Below are positions 16,046 through 25,342 of a DNA stretch of 64,000 nt, piece after piece; position 1 is the first letter of the stretch, and each line of letters opens with the position of its first letter. The notes beneath the pieces were generated by a model. It worked only from the letters and a program-made list of their open reading frames with translations. It was not told the origin of the DNA and searched no databases. A program made the position numbers and the translations under genes. This DNA is from Bacillota bacterium (GTDB lineage Bacteria; Bacillota; Sulfobacillia; Sulfobacillales; Sulfobacillaceae). The DNA lies in contig JAKBWA010000010.1 in the NCBI GenBank assembly GCA_021841025.1, positions 94,412 to 158,411 of the forward strand, read 5' to 3'.

Positions 16046-17601
16046 CACGTCCACGGATTCTTATCACCGAAACCTTGGGTCAGGAAGGCATAGACATGTT
16101 GCGCGAGATGGCCGATGTGGATGCTTTTGATCTCTTGCCCAAAGAACAGTTACCCGAAATTTTGGGAGACTATGATGCCGTTATTATCCGGAGTGCGCAC
16201 AGGCTCCCGCGTGAGGTTCTGGCGAACCGGCCCCGACTCAAAGTTGTTGCCCGGGCGGGTTCTGGGGTCGACAACGTGGATCTCAAAGCCTGCACCGAAT
16301 TCGGGATCGCAGTTGTCAATGCTCCCGGTGCTAATGCCATTGCTGCCGCTGAACACGCATTTGGACACATGCTAACTATTCTGCGCAATATTCACTTAGG
16401 AGATGCTCACGTCCGAGAGGGAGGTTGGAACCGCAAGAAGTTCCTCGGCGGAGAACTGAGTGGGAGAAATCTTGGCATCATTGGGTTTGGCAAAGTCGGG
16501 CGCGAAGCCGCCCGCATTGCCCATGGGTTTCGCATGACAGTTTATGCCTATGATCCTTTCGTGTCCGACGAAATTTTTCAAGCTCACAATGTCACGCGGA
16601 TGGACTCATTAGAAGATCTGATGCCTGTGTCGGATGTCTTAACCTTGCACACCCCCAAATCAGGGCCGCAAATCGGAATGGATTTGCTTGCACGCCTGCC
16701 CCAAAACGCTATTGTTGTCAATGTTGCCCGTGGAGGCATGATCGACGAGGACGCCTTAGCCAATTTGCTGGATATGGGTCATTTGCTAGGTGTTGGTCTG
16801 GATGTCTTTAGTCAGGAACCTCCGCCTGCGGATTTCCCTCTTTTTAAACACCCGCACGCCGTTCTTACTCCGCACTTGGGTGGAAGCACCCAGGAAGCTA
16901 TGACAGGTGTCGCCGTGATGACCGCACAAGGTGTTATCCAAGCACTCAACGGTGAAACTCCGCCCAATATCGTTAACGTGCCCATACCCCCTTTGACCCC
17001 TGATGAATTTGGCACTCTAGATGAAGGCGCCCGAGTCGTAGGTCGAATCTTTGCTCAAATAAACAAAAAAATCACAGCACCACTGGTCTTAACTCTCAAG
17101 GGCTCAATTGTCCAAAATGCCATTCCCTGGCTTAAGCAAACTGTCTTAGCCGCAGTGTTGTCAGAACAATTGGACGGACGCGTTAACGCGGTAAACGCTC
17201 TCATTAAAGCCGAAGAGCAAGGTTTAACCTTGTTAGTCGAGGAGCGGGAACCCCATAAACCTCCGGCATTGAGTTTGCGCCTGGAAGGACATCCTAAGAC
17301 CACGACCGAAGTGGTTCTAGACAATCACACGCCCAGGCTAAGACATATAAACGGAATCGCCATGGATTTACCTTGGCCCAAAAATGCCCTGATAACAGTA
17401 CACACAGACGCCCCAGGCGTAGTCGGAAAAGTCGGGACACTAGTGGGTCAGCATAACATTAATATTGGCAATCTCCATCTAGCTCGTGATGAAATGGTCC
17501 ATCAGGCTCTGATGGTCTTATCTTTGGATCAAACCGCACCCGAAAATCTCGTTCTGGACATCAAAAAAATCCCTGAAATTAATCAAGTTTTCGTCTTCTG
17601 A
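16042..17601 (+). CDS. serA: D-3-phosphoglycerate dehydrogenase
   Basis: 519-residue first enzyme of serine biosynthesis (3-phosphoglycerate to 3-phosphohydroxypyruvate, NAD-dependent). The Rossmann motif is in GRNLGIIGFGKVGREAARIA (about 139-158). Catalytic residues lie in VNVARGGMIDE (Arg), FSQEPPP (Glu) and LTPHLGGSTQEA (His). An allosteric substrate-binding domain (about 320-445) is followed by an ACT domain (HTDAPGVVGKVGTLVGQHNI...), the type with serine feedback. Its ATG overlaps the stop of the aminotransferase gene by 4 bases. Its last 19 bp overlap the convergent mpg gene. Expression should follow the T-box. Confidence 0.97.
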   Translation: MTRPRILITETLGQEGIDMLREMADVDAFDLLPKEQLPEILGDYDAVIIRSAHRLPREVLANRPRLKVVARAGSGVDNVDLKACTEFGIAVVNAPGANAIAAAEHAFGHMLTILRNIHLGDAHVREGGWNRKKFLGGELSGRNLGIIGFGKVGREAARIAHGFRMTVYAYDPFVSDEIFQAHNVTRMDSLEDLMPVSDVLTLHTPKSGPQIGMDLLARLPQNAIVVNVARGGMIDEDALANLLDMGHLLGVGLDVFSQEPPPADFPLFKHPHAVLTPHLGGSTQEAMTGVAVMTAQGVIQALNGETPPNIVNVPIPPLTPDEFGTLDEGARVVGRIFAQINKKITAPLVLTLKGSIVQNAIPWLKQTVLAAVLSEQLDGRVNAVNALIKAEEQGLTLLVEEREPHKPPALSLRLEGHPKTTTEVVLDNHTPRLRHINGIAMDLPWPKNALITVHTDAPGVVGKVGTLVGQHNINIGNLHLARDEMVHQALMVLSLDQTAPENLVLDIKKIPEINQVFVF

Positions 17602-18233
17602 ACCCGACCTTTTATCGAGACGCATGGGTGGTTCTTAATCCAAAACCGCCAAGGATATAATGCGGCTTCTCCGGCATAACTGACATTGATCCTGGGACCC
17701 GTTGCAATGACGTGAGAAGGCAACGGGTCCTGATCATGATAGAGCTGAAGGGGAGAATTGAAAAGTTCGAGACCATACTCCTTTATACCAATACCGAGAG
17801 CCTGGGCAAGCTTCGCAGGGCCATTGGTAAGACGGCACAAATTGGCCGACGCTTCATGTATCTTAATATGTCTGCGTTGTGCCATAATTTCTATACCTTG
17901 AAGAGGTTCCAAAGCCCGGATGAGAATGGCTTCAGGACTCCCAATCGGCCCGGTAACCACGTTCAAACAATAATGCATTCCATAAACAAAATAAACATAC
18001 GCATACCCAGGCGGCCCATACATCACACGCGTTCTTGGAGTAGGTCTTCCTCCAAAGCTATGAGCGGCCTTATCGTCAGGTCCTCTATACATTTCCACTT
18101 CGACTATCCTTCCGGCGCAACGGCCTAAGGGACTGTCATGCGCCACGACCATCCCCAACAACGCCTGAGCCAAATCTGGGGTTGATTGGCTGAAAAAAGT
18201 CTTATTCACAAGACCTTTCCAGCTATTCTCCAA
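17583..18233 (-). CDS. mpg: 3-methyladenine DNA glycosylase (MPG/AAG type)
   Basis: About 216 residues starting at a TTG (18233) placed 10 bases after AAAGGAG; the open frame extends upstream to 18305 but lacks a better ribosome site. Excises alkylated purines in base-excision repair. Family signatures: LAQALLGMVVAH, GRIVEVEMYRGPDDKAAHSFGG (catalytic Glu in VEVE and the YRGPDDKAAH loop), TRVMYGPPGYAYVYFVYGMHYCLNVV, and NGPAKLAQALGI. The C-terminus reads through into the end of serA (19-bp overlap, convergent). Confidence 0.92.
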   Translation of the reverse strand: MENSWKGLVNKTFFSQSTPDLAQALLGMVVAHDSPLGRCAGRIVEVEMYRGPDDKAAHSFGGRPTPRTRVMYGPPGYAYVYFVYGMHYCLNVVTGPIGSPEAILIRALEPLQGIEIMAQRRHIKIHEASANLCRLTNGPAKLAQALGIGIKEYGLELFNSPLQLYHDQDPLPSHVIATGPRINVSYAGEAALYPWRFWIKNHPCVSIKGRVQKTKT

Positions 18234-18557
18234 TTGTCTTTCACTCCTTTTAGCCTGGCACAAAATTTGAGAGGCGGAAAAAGTTGATCCACATCTCCCC
18301 ATCACTTTTCTCTTTAAGAACGGAATATTTTTAGTGTATTCATCTTTTCGGCAGCACTCGAAAGCCCACGGCTAACCGTAAGTAATCCCCCGTGTCAGGG
18401 GTATCAGACTCTTTTATGGTTCTTCCAGTTCGCAATAGACGAAAAGAAGGCATCGCTCTTCTCCCCTTTCACCACCCCAAAAGGCGTGAGGAATATATCA
18501 AAGTCTCGCTAACTTGTCATGATATAATCGTAACAAATTCGCGGGTGGTGATAAGCT
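18234..18557. other. Intergenic region before the DUF763 gene
   Basis: About 320 bp. On the plus strand it contains an extended -10 (see 18520-18528). No gene of its own; short frames lack ribosome sites. Confidence 0.45.
18520..18528 (+). promoter_or_regulatory. Extended -10 promoter element for the DUF763 gene
   Basis: TGATATAAT combines a TG extension with a perfect TATAAT (18523-18528), 30 bp before the GTG start. No good -35 is seen at 17 bp, as is usual for extended -10 promoters. Confidence 0.5.
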
Positions 18558-19664
18558 GTGCCCAAAGTGGGCAACGCCGTTTCTCCTTTGCATGGAGGAC
18601 ATTGTCCTCCCTGGCTGTTTAAAAAAATGACTCAGTTGAGCGCGGCCATTGTCGAGGCCATCATTGTGGAATTTGGTCTCGATGAGGTTTTACGCCGTTT
18701 TGCAGATCCTGTGTGGTTCCAGGCCTTTGGCGGCGTCATAGGCTTTGATTGGCATTCTTCAGGTCTCACCACTGTAGGACTAGGAGCGCTAAAAACAGGC
18801 CTCGCTGCGAAACAACAAGAATTGGGGATTTTTATCGTAGGCGGAAAAGGCAAAGCCGCCCAACAAACCCCTCATGAAATTGACGCCCTTGGAGAATCTG
18901 CCGCTCTATCCAAAGACATCGGCCAGCTTAAAGACACGAGCCGTCTAGTGGCCAAAGTAGATAGTGCACTCGTTCAAGACGGTTTTCAGCTTTATCATCA
19001 CGTGATGATTTTTACCGGCAGTGGTCAGTGGACAGTTATTCAACAAGGCATGAATGATACCCAGGCCACGGCCAGGCGATATCATTGGCTCAGTGAAACC
19101 GTGAAAAGCTATATCGTCGAACCGCATCAGGGAATTGTCGGAAGAACTATGCCTCATGTTCTCAATCTGACTGAAAAGAGCAACGTGCCGCTTCACAAGT
19201 CCTCAGTGAAACTGACTCAAAGGCCAGAAGAGGTATTGTTGGCGCTGCGTCACTTGGAAGAGGAAGCCGGAGAGAAAAAATTGATTATGCCGCGTCACCA
19301 TGGCATACCGCGCTCACGCTATATTAACAAAGCCTTGCAAGAAATTTACCGAACTAGCCCTGACAATTACCAAGACCTGATCATGACCCCAGGGGTGGGC
19401 GCTAGTACCGTCCGCGCTTTGGCCATGGTCTCTGAAATCATTTACGGCTCCCCTATCACCTATCATGACCCTGTCCGCTACAGCTTTGCGCACGGCGGTA
19501 AAGACGGGATTCCCTATCCGGTAAACCGCCGCAATTACGAACGTTCCCTGCAAGTTCTGGAAGAAGCACTGGCCAAAGCACGCATAGACGACCGAACCAG
19601 AATGGAAAGCCTAAGACGATTAGCTAAAGTTGAATTCGGGACGATCAAGCCCGCTGTTACCTAA
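18558..19664 (+). CDS. DUF763-family protein
   Basis: 368 residues, normal for DUF763, a family of unknown function found mainly in archaea and thermophilic bacteria. The start is a GTG at 18558 after GGGTGGTGAT; family N-termini begin near SPLHGGHCPPWLFKKM, visible here at residues 9-24. The middle has GVIGFDWHSSGLTTVGLGALK, IFIVGGKGKAAQQTP and DSALVQDGFQLYHHVMIF. PRHHGIPRSRYINKAL is followed by MTPGVGASTVRALAMVSEII (about 288-307), which reads like a helix-hairpin-helix, suggesting nucleic-acid binding. HDPVRYSFAHGGKDGIPYPV is another conserved block. No membrane segment. A small membrane protein gene follows 97 bp downstream. Confidence 0.85.
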   Translation: MPKVGNAVSPLHGGHCPPWLFKKMTQLSAAIVEAIIVEFGLDEVLRRFADPVWFQAFGGVIGFDWHSSGLTTVGLGALKTGLAAKQQELGIFIVGGKGKAAQQTPHEIDALGESAALSKDIGQLKDTSRLVAKVDSALVQDGFQLYHHVMIFTGSGQWTVIQQGMNDTQATARRYHWLSETVKSYIVEPHQGIVGRTMPHVLNLTEKSNVPLHKSSVKLTQRPEEVLLALRHLEEEAGEKKLIMPRHHGIPRSRYINKALQEIYRTSPDNYQDLIMTPGVGASTVRALAMVSEIIYGSPITYHDPVRYSFAHGGKDGIPYPVNRRNYERSLQVLEEALAKARIDDRTRMESLRRLAKVEFGTIKPAVT

Positions 19665-19760
19665 AGATTCAAAAATATGCTCTTTTTGACTCCATGAGCC
19701 AGGGGTATTACACTTAAACTACTATTACAAAATGACAAACCAGATGAAGGGGATTTGAAT

Positions 19761-19901
19761 ATGTGGCCAAAATTACCGCAAGTTTTATCTTATCATCCCA
19801 CTATTCCTACCATTATTGGGGCCGTCATTGTCACCACGGTTGGGTTTGGATTTTTAGGAAAATGGTTTTTACGCATCACTAAACTCGATCGAGACGAATA
19901 A
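19761..19901 (+). CDS. 46-residue single-pass membrane protein, unknown
   Basis: A short frame from ATG 19761 (MWPKLPQVLSYHPTIPTIIG...) to TAA 19901 encodes 46 residues. A GAAGGGG ribosome site is 7-8 bases upstream. Residues about 15-38 (TIPTIIGAVIVTTVGFGFLG) form one membrane helix, followed by a basic/acidic cytoplasmic-type tail KWFLRITKLDRDE. It resembles small accessory subunits in size and layout, but I do not recognise the family. Neighbours are DUF763 upstream and leuC downstream. Confidence 0.6.
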   Translation: MWPKLPQVLSYHPTIPTIIGAVIVTTVGFGFLGKWFLRITKLDRDE

Positions 19902-20020
19902 AGAGCAACCGTCTGTAAACCTAGCATCAAAGGTTTAAGGGAAGGGTCGCTTTGCTTATTGTAAGGGGATCCTCCCGGCTGTTCGGAAAGCAGTGTGTCT
20001 CCTTCCTCTCGCACTTTGCC

Positions 20021-20049
20021 TTGGCAACGCAGCCAATTCAGTGTATATT
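20021..20049 (+). promoter_or_regulatory. Promoter of leuCD
   Basis: TTGGCA (20021-20026) and TATATT (20044-20049) are 17 bp apart and about 75 bp before the leuC ATG. The leader is short and shows no T-box motif. Confidence 0.6.
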
Positions 20050-20123
20050 TTTCTGAACACCTAAACAATTCTTTCTTGGTGATATTTCGTTTTTATTACT
20101 TTTTTAGGAAGGTGACATTATTC

Positions 20124-21530
20124 ATGCCTCCTCAAACGTTGTTTGAAAAAATTTGGAATGACCATATTGTAATCCAAGAACCTGAACAACCTGCACTCCT
20201 TTATATCGATCTCCACCTGGTGCATGAAGTAACGTCACCCCAGGCTTTTGAAGGGCTTCGGTTGAATAATCGCCGTGTCAGGCGTCCAGACAAAACATTC
20301 GCAGTCATGGACCATAATGTTCCGACAACAGACCGAAGTCTTCCTCTGGATGATCCTATTGCGAAGCGCCAAATGGACCTTTTAGAAGAAAACTGCCGCC
20401 AGTATCATATTCCTTTGTTTGATTTGCATCATCCCGAGCAAGGGATCGTGCATATAATTGGCCCGGAGCAAGGTTTAACTCAACCCGGGATGACTATCGT
20501 CTGCGGAGACAGCCACACCTCGACCCACGGAGCTTTCGGCGCATTGGCTTTTGGTATTGGCACTAGTGAAGTAGAACATGTTTTGGCCACCCAGTGCCTG
20601 ATCCAATCCAAGCCTAAAACCATGGTCGTGCGGTTTTTGGGCAAACGTCCCCAGGGGGTTACGCCCAAGGACATGATTTTAGCCTTGATTGGGCAAATCG
20701 GCACCTCTGGTGCCACAGGTTATGTTATCGAATATATGGGCGAAGCGGTACGGGCATTAAGCATGGATGAGCGAATGACTTTGTGTAACATGTCGATTGA
20801 AGCGGGAGCCCGGGCCGGGATGATCTCACCGGATGACACTACCGTTTCCTATCTTCAAGGGCGGCCGCGCGTGCCTTCCGGAACTGCCTTTGACAAGACC
20901 AAAGAGCGGTGGCTTAGTTATGCGAGTGATCCGGGAGCGCATTTTGATCGCGAAGTCGAAATCGATCTAAGCACCCTAATCCCGTTGGTTACCTGGGGCA
21001 CAAGTCCTGCCATGGTAGCGCGAATTGATGAAACCGTTCCTGATCCCGACAGTTTTGCCGACGAGGTTACAAGAGAATCCGCACGGTACGCACTGGATTA
21101 CATGGGGCTAAAACCAGGGACTCCCTTAACGGACATATCTGTAGAAAGGGTCTTCATTGGTTCTTGCACTAATGGGCGTCTCGAGGACTTGAAAAAAGCA
21201 GCCCAATTGGTCAAAGGCAAGAAGGTTCATAGCAGGGTGCGAGCCATGGTAGTGCCGGGTTCAGGCATTGTTAAACGGCAAGCGGAAGAACTAGGCTTGG
21301 ACAAAATTTTTCAAGACGCTGGCTTCGAATGGCGCGAGCCGGGTTGCAGCATGTGTTTGGGAATGAATCCTGACATTTTGGAACCTGGGGAACGGTGCGC
21401 CTCGACATCAAACCGGAATTTCGAGGGCCGTCAGGGCAAGGGCGGCCGGACCCATTTGGTGAGTCCTGAGATGGCTGCTGCCGCAGCTTTGCATGGCCAT
21501 TTTGTCGATATTCGAACCCTGTTGCCCTAA
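20124..21530 (+). CDS. leuC: 3-isopropylmalate dehydratase large subunit
   Basis: 468 residues from the ATG at 20124, chosen because AGGAAGGTG lies just upstream and the protein then begins with the normal [16 protein letters not shown]; an open frame extends 129 bp further upstream but looks non-coding. Aconitase-family enzyme of leucine synthesis, isomerising 2- to 3-isopropylmalate with LeuD. The [4Fe-4S] ligands are in [10 protein letters not shown] and [13 protein letters not shown]; substrate and cofactor contacts are in [33 protein letters not shown] and [11 protein letters not shown]. leuD follows after 64 bp. Confidence 0.97.
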   Translation: MPPQTLFEKIWNDHIVIQEPEQPALLYIDLHLVHEVTSPQAFEGLRLNNRRVRRPDKTFAVMDHNVPTTDRSLPLDDPIAKRQMDLLEENCRQYHIPLFDLHHPEQGIVHIIGPEQGLTQPGMTIVCGDSHTSTHGAFGALAFGIGTSEVEHVLATQCLIQSKPKTMVVRFLGKRPQGVTPKDMILALIGQIGTSGATGYVIEYMGEAVRALSMDERMTLCNMSIEAGARAGMISPDDTTVSYLQGRPRVPSGTAFDKTKERWLSYASDPGAHFDREVEIDLSTLIPLVTWGTSPAMVARIDETVPDPDSFADEVTRESARYALDYMGLKPGTPLTDISVERVFIGSCTNGRLEDLKKAAQLVKGKKVHSRVRAMVVPGSGIVKRQAEELGLDKIFQDAGFEWREPGCSMCLGMNPDILEPGERCASTSNRNFEGRQGKGGRTHLVSPEMAAAAALHGHFVDIRTLLP

Positions 21531-21594
21531 ATGGCCAATTGCATAATACCTCAATAGTCTAAGCAGTGGGATAAAAAGGAGGCAATTCAAGACA

Positions 21595-22185
21595 ATGACC
21601 CCGTTACGTCAGCATCGCGGCTTAAGCGTTCCTTTAAACCGGGCCAATATCGATACCGACCAAATCATCCCCAAGCAATTTCTTAAACGTGTCGAGCGAT
21701 CAGGTTTTGGCCAGTATCTTTTCTTCGACTGGCGCTATGATCCCCAAGGCAATCCCCGTTCTGACTTTATTTTAAACGTCCCCCGGTTTCAAGGGGCCAG
21801 CATTCTCATTGCCGGACAGAACTTTGGCTGCGGCTCTTCGCGTGAACATGCTCCATGGGCCTTGTCCGACTATGGATTCCGTGTCATTGTGGCGCCTTCT
21901 TTTGCAGACATCTTCTACAACAACTGCTTTAAGAATGGCATGCTTCCATTAAAGTTGCCGGACACCGCAGTACGGACCTTAATAAGTGCCGCGGAAGGTC
22001 CCGATCCCTTATACCTCACAGTGGACGTCGAACGCCTAACGATTCAAAGCGACGATGGACGATACCATTACTCATTTACGTTGGATACGTTTTTGCAGAA
22101 CAGCCTCATCCACGGACTTGATGATATTTCCCGCACGTTGCAGCATGAAGACCGTATTGCCCAGTACGAAAGACTTCACGGATAG
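21595..22185 (+). CDS. leuD: 3-isopropylmalate dehydratase small subunit
   Basis: 196-residue swivelling subunit that completes the LeuCD isomerase. RANIDTDQIIPKQFLKRV (about 17-34) and GQNFGCGSSREHAPWALSDYGFRVIVAPSFADIFYNNCFKNGMLP carry the usual substrate-binding residues. The ATG at 21595 is preceded by AAAAGGAGG at 13-20 bases. Length is normal. It ends shortly before a strong GC-rich hairpin. Other leu genes (leuA, leuB) are not in the window. Confidence 0.97.
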   Translation: MTPLRQHRGLSVPLNRANIDTDQIIPKQFLKRVERSGFGQYLFFDWRYDPQGNPRSDFILNVPRFQGASILIAGQNFGCGSSREHAPWALSDYGFRVIVAPSFADIFYNNCFKNGMLPLKLPDTAVRTLISAAEGPDPLYLTVDVERLTIQSDDGRYHYSFTLDTFLQNSLIHGLDDISRTLQHEDRIAQYERLHG

Positions 22186-22202
22186 TTACACCTGAACATA
22201 TG

Positions 22203-22233
22203 GCGGCGCCTTCCTCTTTGATGAGGGCGCCGC
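22203..22233 (+). terminator. GC-rich hairpin after leuD
   Basis: GCGGCGCC (22203-22210) pairs with GGCGCCGC (22226-22233), extended inside by CCTC/GAGG. There is no T-run, so it may be a 3'-end stabiliser or a factor-dependent stop. 22234-22491 shows no gene. Confidence 0.55.
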
Positions 22234-22491
22234 GAGCATTCAATGAATCTCTCAACACGGCTCAAGAGCGGCGTATTGATATTTGTCAGGGGGACAAAAG
22301 TCGTCAACAGTCTTTCACACAAGTCTAGAGGAGTCCTTCGCGACCCTTACAGCAGGGCATTTATGGATGATTTCAAAGAGGAGGAAGGTCACGGTACTCT
22401 CAATTTGCACACTTCTACAGCGGTATGGCAAACATCATAACCGTTTACGGAGCACAGCCACCATTCACCTCAGCACGGGCGGGATCGTATC

Positions 22492-23211
22492 ATGACTTTG
22501 CCCTTGTACTTTGAACCCGTGACCACACGCCCTGTTATGAAGTCGGTTGGTGTCCAAAACCCGATAAAATATCCGTCGGTCCAACGCATTCATCACGAAA
22601 ATCCGTCACGAACTTTGCCGAAAACCTTAACATGGTTTACCCAGTGGGCTTTGGCTGGCCAATACTTCTTCGCCGCTGACACCATTGTTCAATTATGGGG
22701 ACAACCGGCGCAGCCCCCTAAAGATATATGGTATTTCACCGGGAAAGAGGCGATACCCTGGTTTCATGATGCGCGGGAAGAACACTTTGCGGGTGGCTAT
22801 CGACTTCTTACTCTGGCCGATCCTCGAAAGGAAGCGCTGGATCAATGGCAAACTCTCTATAACGCGCACGCATTGCATCCTTTTCTCGCATCCAATATAG
22901 AAGCGGGACAGCGCTACGAAAGAGATTGGGAGCACCCCGTGCGTCCCCAGTGGTTCCGGGTGCACGGTATGGGCATGCTGATGTTGCCAGATTGGCATGA
23001 CATTTATCAATTCTGGCTGTCCACAATGGTTAACGAACTGTGGTGCTATTGGTATGCATATGAGCGTCCCTTCGATCCCGCACAATTAGCCTTCTCACCC
23101 TTACTGAATACCTTAATCGCGGCAGGTGCCAAGGTTTTTCTCGGCGTTACACCATCCAACTCTGTACATATTATTGCTTGGTCACCCAACCCAGAGGTCA
23201 CTGCACAATAG
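22492..23211 (+). CDS. Hypothetical Trp/Tyr-rich protein
   Basis: 239 residues, not recognised. The frame is long, and codon use resembles the neighbours, so it is probably a gene. It is unusually rich in aromatic residues: WFTQWALAGQYFF (about 48-60), DIWYFTGKEAIPWF (78-91), RPQWFRVHGMGMLMLPDWHDIYQFW (151-175, broken here by a Gly-Met stretch) and NELWCYWYAYERPF (about 182-195). There is no clear signal peptide or membrane helix, although the 165-195 stretch is hydrophobic. The ribosome site is weak (GCGGGATC), so an ATG at 22537 could be the true start. A hairpin follows the stop. Function unknown; it lies alone between leuD and a divergent exporter. Confidence 0.55.
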   Translation: MTLPLYFEPVTTRPVMKSVGVQNPIKYPSVQRIHHENPSRTLPKTLTWFTQWALAGQYFFAADTIVQLWGQPAQPPKDIWYFTGKEAIPWFHDAREEHFAGGYRLLTLADPRKEALDQWQTLYNAHALHPFLASNIEAGQRYERDWEHPVRPQWFRVHGMGMLMLPDWHDIYQFWLSTMVNELWCYWYAYERPFDPAQLAFSPLLNTLIAAGAKVFLGVTPSNSVHIIAWSPNPEVTAQ

Positions 23212-23219
23212 CCAAAAAA

Positions 23220-23236
23220 CCGGTGCAGGGCACCGG
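23220..23236. terminator. Hairpin between convergent genes
   Basis: CCGGTGC-AGG-GCACCGG, a perfect 7-bp stem placed 9 bp after the stop of the hypothetical gene and before the end of the opposing exporter gene. It lacks a T-run. Confidence 0.5.
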
Positions 23237-23286
23237 ACTGTTAAGCTATCGCCACGAAATTGACCCCAACTCTTAGTGCTAAGGCA

Positions 23287-24180
23287 TCATGATTTATTGG
23301 CGGTTGGAATTTTTTCACGCCCCATGTGTAAGGCCAGCAAAATCGTTAAGGATCCCGCTACAAAGGGCCATCCAATGCGGGCAGGAGTAAAAACAAGTGA
23401 AAGAAGGACGCCCAATATGGGTTGCAAGTATAAAAACAAGGCCATCAACGCCACAGGAATCCGGGAAACCGTATGCATCCACAAGAAGTACGCTAAGGCC
23501 GTTCCGAACAATGCCAGATAAATGGTTGCTTCGACGCTGGGTAATTTCCAAACCAAGGGAATGGGCTCGCCCGTTAAGAGCCAGATAGGCACGGCCCCGG
23601 CAAATCCGGCCAAAAACGTGCCGGCCGTCGCCTCACCCGGTCCCAAGTACCGGCTCAAGGACGATGAAAAATTATTATACAGAGCAAAACACATCACCGC
23701 CAGAACCAGCAAAATGTCACCCCAAACATAGCCTGTGACTCCCGGCCTGGGAAACCCTGCAACGGCCCATACTCCCATAGCCGCCACAATTAGAGCCCAG
23801 CGCCGAGCCTTAGGCAAAGGCTGCTTAAGCCATAAACTGGCCATTGCAGCCGTTACCAGAGGCTCTAACGCAATCGAGATGGCGGCCATTTCCGGATTCG
23901 AAGCTTTTAAGCCTTGAGTTTGAAGGACTAAAGGCAACGAAAATCCGACAATCCCAAGAAAGAGGACGCGCATCATTACAGAAAAAGACCAGGATCGGAC
24001 ACTGCGCCATAAAAACGGTATCATCACGAGAGTGCCTGTTCCCAGACGGATCACCGTCAGTAAAGGCGCTGACAAGGAAATGAGTGCCAAGACTGTGGCG
24101 GGATATGTTCCCGCCCAGATGAAATTCATAACCAATAGCGATACCAGATCCCGGTTTCGTGTTTTAATAATGTCCGACAT
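23287..24180 (-). CDS. EamA/DMT-family transporter
   Basis: 297-residue inner-membrane protein with about ten hydrophobic segments arranged as two EamA repeats, the drug/metabolite transporter fold. The first repeat opens with LVSLLVMNFIWAGTYPATVLALISL and includes GFSLPLVLQTQGLKASNPEMAAISIALEPLV, the region of the family's conserved loop; the second repeat ends LYLQPILGVLLSLVFTPARIGWPFVAGSL. The C-terminus is basic (HMGREKIPTANKS). It is one of three such transporters in the window (others at 34880 and 55214) and shares little obvious identity with them. Substrate unknown; amino-acid or metabolite export is typical. Confidence 0.85.
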   Translation of the reverse strand: MSDIIKTRNRDLVSLLVMNFIWAGTYPATVLALISLSAPLLTVIRLGTGTLVMIPFLWRSVRSWSFSVMMRVLFLGIVGFSLPLVLQTQGLKASNPEMAAISIALEPLVTAAMASLWLKQPLPKARRWALIVAAMGVWAVAGFPRPGVTGYVWGDILLVLAVMCFALYNNFSSSLSRYLGPGEATAGTFLAGFAGAVPIWLLTGEPIPLVWKLPSVEATIYLALFGTALAYFLWMHTVSRIPVALMALFLYLQPILGVLLSLVFTPARIGWPFVAGSLTILLALHMGREKIPTANKS

Positions 24181-24317
24181 CTTTTGTTCCCCGATTTGTT
24201 TGCTGGCCGAGAATCATCATGCCTATCCACTATAACCGTCAGCGGTACAAATTGGCGTACATCCATCCTAAAAAGCCAGAAGAGGACCATAAAAATAATC
24301 CTACCCTTTTGCCTTAT

Positions 24318-25058
24318 TTAAGGAAGGACCAGCTTAATTCCGACAAGGGTCAGAACCAACAGAACGAGCATTTGGAAACGTTTCGCATCAATGCGAAAAT
24401 GAGCAAAATTCCCCGCCACCAGCCCTAATCCCACTGCCGGCATGAGCCACGCGGCCGTGATGGCACTTTCAGCGCTCAGTAATCCCAAGAGAAAATATAA
24501 CCCGCCTCGTACTATAGCGTCGGTTACTGCAATAAACTGAAAAGATGCCCGAAAACTGCGTTTGTCCAAATGGCGCATTTGAAAATAGGCCACAATGGAG
24601 GGGCCGCCACCCCCATAGAGACTTCCTATAAGACCCGCCAAAAAACCTAAGGGCGCCCCCCAAGCGCGAGAAACCCAAGGCAAGCGTTCCGGTTTGGTTA
24701 ACAGAGCATAACCAACGTAAATCAAAATAAAGACACCCAAAAGCACCGTAACGCTTTGTGCCGGCAACGTTTTAAGAATCCATGCTCCCACAATTAATCC
24801 CAGTATCGTAAAAGCCCATAGCCAGGGCATTTCTTTCCACCGAATTTGCTTGTAATCATAAGACCCTAAAGCCGAAGAAGCCACCGCATCCAATAAAAAG
24901 ACAATAGGCACGACTTCCTTCACGGGAAGAAAAAATATCAGTAATGACACCGAAATCAATCCAGAACCGAACCCAATCATGCCCCGGATGGCAAACGCGG
25001 CAAATACTATGGCCAAGGCCCACATGTAATCATCTATGGGCAAATATCCAAAATGCAT
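24318..25058 (-). CDS. TauE/SafE-family permease (sulfite exporter-like)
   Basis: 246 residues with about eight membrane helices and the TauE/SafE repeats: FAAFAIRGMIGFGSGLISVSLL (about 18-39) and LGFLAGLIGSLYGGGGPSIVAYFQM (about 137-161) are the two equivalent Gly-rich helices. The family exports sulfite, sulfoacetate or related organosulfur anions; substrate here is inferred only. AGGAGGATC precedes the ATG. It is divergent from sucA, with a 284-bp gap that must contain promoters for both but shows no clear single candidate. Confidence 0.85.
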   Translation of the reverse strand: MHFGYLPIDDYMWALAIVFAAFAIRGMIGFGSGLISVSLLIFFLPVKEVVPIVFLLDAVASSALGSYDYKQIRWKEMPWLWAFTILGLIVGAWILKTLPAQSVTVLLGVFILIYVGYALLTKPERLPWVSRAWGAPLGFLAGLIGSLYGGGGPSIVAYFQMRHLDKRSFRASFQFIAVTDAIVRGGLYFLLGLLSAESAITAAWLMPAVGLGLVAGNFAHFRIDAKRFQMLVLLVLTLVGIKLVLP

Positions 25059-25342
25059 CGTGAAATATACGATCCTCCTTAGGAGTTACACCATGTTCCC
25101 TCGAAATTGTATGTGACCAAACAATGTCTCGCAATCCTCTACTCGTCATTATATAACTAAAAGTTTACTTTGTTATAGAAAACGGTGATTAGCCAGAATA
25201 AACAGGAATGGTTATAGTAAAAGGGGTTAAGAAATACGGACAAAAGTTATGCCGAAAGCGACCTTTTCGGTGCGATGTAAGGATAACGAATACATTTTAC
25301 TGATGTGGTTATCCTCAAGAGTGGTAAAAGGAGATGGAAATA

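Noticed and set aside
19902..20020. Riboswitch or T-box before leuC
   Set aside because: No T-box or other conserved motif; only a weak AAACCT/AGGTTT pairing is present.
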